Shown: piece after piece, positions 7,662-9,414 of the stretch
Layout of the letters: each line of letters begins with the position of its first letter
How positions within the stretch are numbered: the stretch's first letter is position 1
NCBI GenBank assembly: GCA_900770405.1
Contig: CAAGKL010000167.1
Coordinates: 1 to 9,414, forward strand
Direction: 5' to 3'
From: Clostridia bacterium
GTDB lineage: Bacteria > Bacillota > Clostridia > UBA1381
DNA: 9,414 nucleotides
Translations under genes and position numbers: made by a program
Notes under the pieces: model-generated
Seen by the model: the letters and a program-made list of their open reading frames with translations, nothing else
Database searches by the model: none
Told to the model about the DNA's origin: nothing

Positions 7662-7877
7662 ATGCCAAACTAACTTAATATATGTGAAAAATAGGTGTGC
7701 TGTTGCTTAGGGGATAGCTATGCTCTTTTTGTGCGCAACATTATCATTTGTATTTTTGATAAAAATGCAAATTTCATTTATGATGATGTTGTGAGTACAC
7801 TCCCTTCACATAAAGTTAGTTTGGCGACTATCAGAGTTTGCGTTTTTTATGCGTCTGCTTCGGTAGGCGCATTTTTT
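7662..7877 (+). ncRNA. Candidate structured RNA or regulatory leader, family unknown
   Basis: This stretch, most of the 349-base gap between upp and the next start codon, has no convincing protein but strong RNA structure. Its ends pair perfectly over 13 bp: GCCAAACTAACTT (7664-7676) with AAGTTAGTTTGGC (7813-7825). After an AATA bulge, TATGTGAA (7681-7688) pairs with TTCACATA (7805-7812), then GTGTGCT (7695-7701) with AGTACAC (7794-7800, one G-U). An inner arm pairs CAACATTATCAT (7736-7747) with ATGATGATGTTG (7780-7791, one G-U); the next 11-bp stem (7747-7757 with 7761-7771) caps it and shares only base 7747 with that arm. About 34 bases (7702-7735) remain as a one-sided bulge. A terminator follows at 7849-7877. 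A long rod closed by its own ends resembles 6S RNA in outline, but the very asymmetric bubble is not typical. It could equally be a cis-acting leader of the gene at 7900. Confidence 0.55.
7849..7877 (+). terminator. UUCG-loop intrinsic terminator upstream of the broken gene
   Basis: ATGCGTCTGC (7849-7858), loop TTCG, GTAGGCGCAT (7863-7872) is a 10-bp stem with two G-T pairs, closed by a stable C(UUCG)G tetraloop and followed by TTTTTTATTTT (7872-7882). It ends the RNA that starts near 7662. Because the RBS begins at 7883, it would also control read-through into the gene at 7900. Confidence 0.88.
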
Positions 7878-7882
7878 ATTTT

Positions 7883-7890
7883 AAAAGGAG
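7883..7890 (+). promoter_or_regulatory. Strong ribosome binding site fixing the start at 7900
   Basis: AAAAGGAG (7883-7890) lies 9 bases before ATG 7900, the only good start in this region. It selects frame 1 (MAKITIRRK), while the conserved-looking remainder of the protein is in frame 2. This is the main evidence that the downstream gene is frameshifted. Confidence 0.75.
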
Positions 7891-7899
7891 TGGAACATT

Positions 7900-8122
7900 A
7901 TGGCAAAAATTACAATTAGGAGGAAATTCACACCCCCTCGCATCTTTATGTTATCACGACGTGTATTTAATGAATACATATGTCGGTAAGTTGTCAACCG
8001 GAGGCGAGCTCGCAATTAATGTCGGAGTCGGAATACATAGGTTGTTCTTTAAGGATAATACGCCTATCGGCAAAAAGAAAGATGTATATTTTGATGTGGT
8101 TGTCAATTCCGATTCTGAATGA
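7900..8122 (+). pseudogene. Small PEGA-like domain gene, frameshifted
   Basis: From the well-placed ATG at 7900 the reading frame gives MAKITIRRKFTP and then, if left alone, stops at 7987-7989 after 29 residues. Moving one base forward at the C5 run (7933-7937) enters a frame open to TGA 8120-8122. The joined product is about 73 residues: MAKITIRRKFTPLASLCYH, then DVYLMNTYVGKLSTGGEL, VGVGIHRLFFKD and KKDVYFDVVVNSDSE. The alternating strand pattern with Gly turns (xVYLxxxYVGKL, VGxHxLxF) resembles PEGA-like beta domains found at the start of some Clostridial membrane proteins; this is recognition by pattern, not a database match. Possible explanations are a real disabling insertion, a sequencing error in the C run, or programmed +1 shifting. 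The next coding stretch is in the same frame two codons after the TGA, so the two were probably one gene. Confidence 0.6.
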
Positions 8123-8128
8123 GTATTA

Positions 8129-8896
8129 TTGAAAACGCAGTATGATTTATTTGGTAATTATGTGGTTTCGTATGACGATGACGCGCCGCATATCCCGACT
8201 CTTGGCAATACAATACAGTCACCACCTGCGCAAAGCCCGGTGTACGGTAATTTTATGCCGGCAAAAAGTGCTCGCGGGATTTCGCCGGAGCTTGTGGTGG
8301 CGGTGATTTTAACAGTATTCGGTATAAGCTTTATATCAAATTGTAATTATACGCTGGATAATACCGACACATACACGCAGAATATTGAAATGACAGACGA
8401 AGAAAAAGTGCAGATTGAAATAGAAAAGTCAACGGCAAAGTTTGCCGAGGGAAGATACCGCGAGAATCTGGAAATATGCAATAACATTACTGAGTTGTAT
8501 CCGGACAATGAAATATCCGGTAATATGAGCAATTATATAAAAGAACAGTACATCCAATATCCCTCATTCACGGCAAAACAGTTAATGGCGGAGTATGAGG
8601 CTAATATTGTAAACGCGGACGAGAAATATACAGGAAAGGTTATGATTATATCGGGAACTGTCAGCGGTATAGATAAGACAAATCACGACAATAATCTGTG
8701 CGTTCTATTAAAAAGCAGTACGTATTTTAAGTCGGTGCAGCTGAATTTTGATACTTCGCAGACCGAGGGTGTTTCCGCGTTAAAGGAAGGGGACAATGTC
8801 AAGGTTCTCGGTAAATGCACCGGCAAGAGCGGCAAGCAATTTATGGTGTTTGACGGTGAAAATGTTATGATTGAGGGCTGCCTGTTTATTAATTAA
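8129..8896 (+). CDS. Membrane-anchored protein with C-terminal OB-fold (tRNA_anti-like) domain
   Basis: A 255-codon frame opened by TTG at 8129. No Shine-Dalgarno and no ATG precede it, so independent translation is doubtful. Residues 1-50 are a polar, Pro-rich stretch (YDLFGNYVVSYDDDAPHIP, then PPAQSP). About 54-70 is a single hydrophobic helix (ELVVAVILTVFGISFIS). About 85-145 is charged and helical, perhaps a short TPR-like unit (AKFAEGRYRENLEICNNITELYPDN). The C-terminal 110 residues (FTAKQLMAEYEANIVNADEKYTGK, VMIISGTVSGI, LKEGDNVKVLGKCTG, GCLFI) match the pattern of the OB-fold tRNA_anti-like domain common in small membrane or exported proteins of unknown role. The fold normally binds nucleic acid or ligand, but no function is implied. 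It most likely forms the distal part of the gene beginning at 7900, cut off by TGA 8120-8122. Codons are visibly more AT-rich than in smc or ftsY. Confidence 0.7.
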   Translation: MKTQYDLFGNYVVSYDDDAPHIPTLGNTIQSPPAQSPVYGNFMPAKSARGISPELVVAVILTVFGISFISNCNYTLDNTDTYTQNIEMTDEEKVQIEIEKSTAKFAEGRYRENLEICNNITELYPDNEISGNMSNYIKEQYIQYPSFTAKQLMAEYEANIVNADEKYTGKVMIISGTVSGIDKTNHDNNLCVLLKSSTYFKSVQLNFDTSQTEGVSALKEGDNVKVLGKCTGKSGKQFMVFDGENVMIEGCLFIN

Positions 8897-8905
8897 ATTT
8901 TTTGG

Positions 8906-8942
8906 AAAATGCGAAACCCCGCGTCGCAATTGCGACACGGGG
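8906..8942 (-). terminator. Intrinsic terminator after metI
   Basis: CCCCG (8917-8921) pairs with CGGGG (8938-8942), with one C-A mismatch and then GTCGC (8923-8927) pairing with GCGAC (8932-8936) around an AATT loop. On the minus strand it is followed by TTTCGCATTTT (complement of 8906-8916), a broken T-rich tail. It lies 7 bases past the metI stop. It may also stop rightward transcription from the OB-fold gene, but on that strand the nearest T run is 12 bases away. Confidence 0.7.
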
Positions 8943-8949
8943 GAACATA

Positions 8950-9414
8950 TCAGCTTTTTTTCAGGCGCTTGTCGGATTTGACCGCAAGGCGTGTGCCGAT
9001 TGCCTGGAAAATCTGGACAAGGAGAATAAGGAAAATTACCGCAATCATCATAACAAGATATTTATATCGGTAATAGCCGTAGTTTATCGCGATTTTGCCA
9101 AGACCGCCGCCGCCGATAATTCCGCTCATTGCGGAATAGCCGAGGACGGTCGTTATTGCGATGGTGAAATTTGAAATCAGCGACGGTACGCTTTCGGGGA
9201 TCATCACCTTGGTGATAATCTGGAAAGGCGTCGCGCCCATACTCTGCGCCGCTTCGATAATATTCGGGTTTACCTCGCGCAGGCTGCTCTCGACGAGCCT
9301 TGCCACAAACGGCGCCGCCGCAATCACCAGCGGCACAATCGACGCCGCCGTGCCGACAACAGTTCCCATAATCAGCCTTGTGAGCGGGAATACGAGTATC
9401 ATCAAAATCAAAAA
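8950..9414 (-). CDS. metI: Methionine ABC transporter permease MetI (5' end outside window)
   Basis: Inner-membrane permease of the MetNIQ-type D-methionine/L-methionine importer. The frame is open to the window edge; the codon at 9411 is an internal TTG, not a start. About 154 residues are visible, and roughly the first 60-65 (helices 1-2) are missing. Family features are PLTRLIMGTVVGT, IVPLVIAAAPFVARLVESSL, and the EAA coupling loop EAAQSMGATPFQIITKVMIP that contacts the MetN ATPase. GYSAMSGIIGGGGLGKIAINYGYYRYK, a last hydrophobic helix, and a basic C-terminal tail (KSDKRLKKS) follow. metN would be expected upstream, that is to the right of the window; metQ could be on either side in this family, but none lies between the metI stop and its terminator. 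Any S-box or other methionine control would also be to the right. Confidence 0.92.
   Translation of the reverse strand, partial: FLILMILVFPLTRLIMGTVVGTAASIVPLVIAAAPFVARLVESSLREVNPNIIEAAQSMGATPFQIITKVMIPESVPSLISNFTIAITTVLGYSAMSGIIGGGGLGKIAINYGYYRYKYLVMMIAVIFLILLVQIFQAIGTRLAVKSDKRLKKS

Noticed and set aside
7756..7784. Internal promoter TTGATA, 17 bases, TATGAT
   Set aside because: The spacing and boxes are acceptable, but they lie within the terminal stem of the RNA, where A/T pairing alone explains them, and an excellent promoter exists upstream. It could still be active; not called.
7664..7825. MITE or small transposon ends (13-bp inverted repeats)
   Set aside because: No matching target-site duplication flanks the repeats (TAT on the left, GAC on the right). 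A promoter and terminator frame the segment as a transcription unit, and pairing continues inward as RNA helices.
7695..7919. Open frame of about 74 codons across the RNA region
   Set aside because: It has no RBS, no ATG, low-complexity composition, and runs through strong RNA stems and a terminator.
8902..9174. Plus-strand open frame after the OB-fold gene
   Set aside because: It lies over the metI terminator and is antisense to the clearly recognisable MetI permease.

Overview
The window looks like chromosomal DNA from an anaerobic Firmicute. Clostridia, possibly an Oscillospiraceae-like lineage, is an inference. The support is the gene order smc-ftsY, a RNase M5-type Toprim protein, Gram-positive-style uraA and upp genes, strong GGAGG ribosome binding sites, and consensus sigma-A promoters and intrinsic terminators. 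No phage, IS element, CRISPR array, tRNA or rRNA is visible.

Layout: (1) 1-4773, plus strand: a housekeeping run of smc (5' end cut by the window edge), ftsY, and a small DUF5662-type gene, with gaps of 21 and 13 bases. It couples chromosome condensation and membrane protein targeting genes with one poorly characterised passenger. (2) 4751-5350, minus strand: a RNase M5-like Toprim protein, convergent with and overlapping the end of the DUF5662 gene. A good plus-strand terminator lies inside its coding region. (3) 5452-7590, plus strand: a clean uracil salvage operon. It has a near-consensus promoter, uraA (uracil uptake), upp (uracil + PRPP to UMP), and a strong intrinsic terminator. (4) 7591-8896, plus strand: a visibly more AT-rich accessory segment. 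It has an extended -10 promoter, about 165 bases of transcribed DNA whose two ends pair perfectly over 13 bp (a structured RNA or leader), a UUCG-loop terminator, a strong RBS, and a gene family member that appears broken. Its first part needs a +1 shift at a C5 run, and a TGA then separates it from an in-phase second part with a membrane helix and an OB-fold-like domain. (5) 8906-9414, minus strand: the C-terminal two thirds of a MetI-type methionine ABC transporter permease with its own terminator.

The most interesting part is 7627-8896, where a structured RNA candidate sits directly upstream of a doubly interrupted PEGA-like/TM/OB-fold gene. The rest is ordinary housekeeping, with some terminator placement worth checking.
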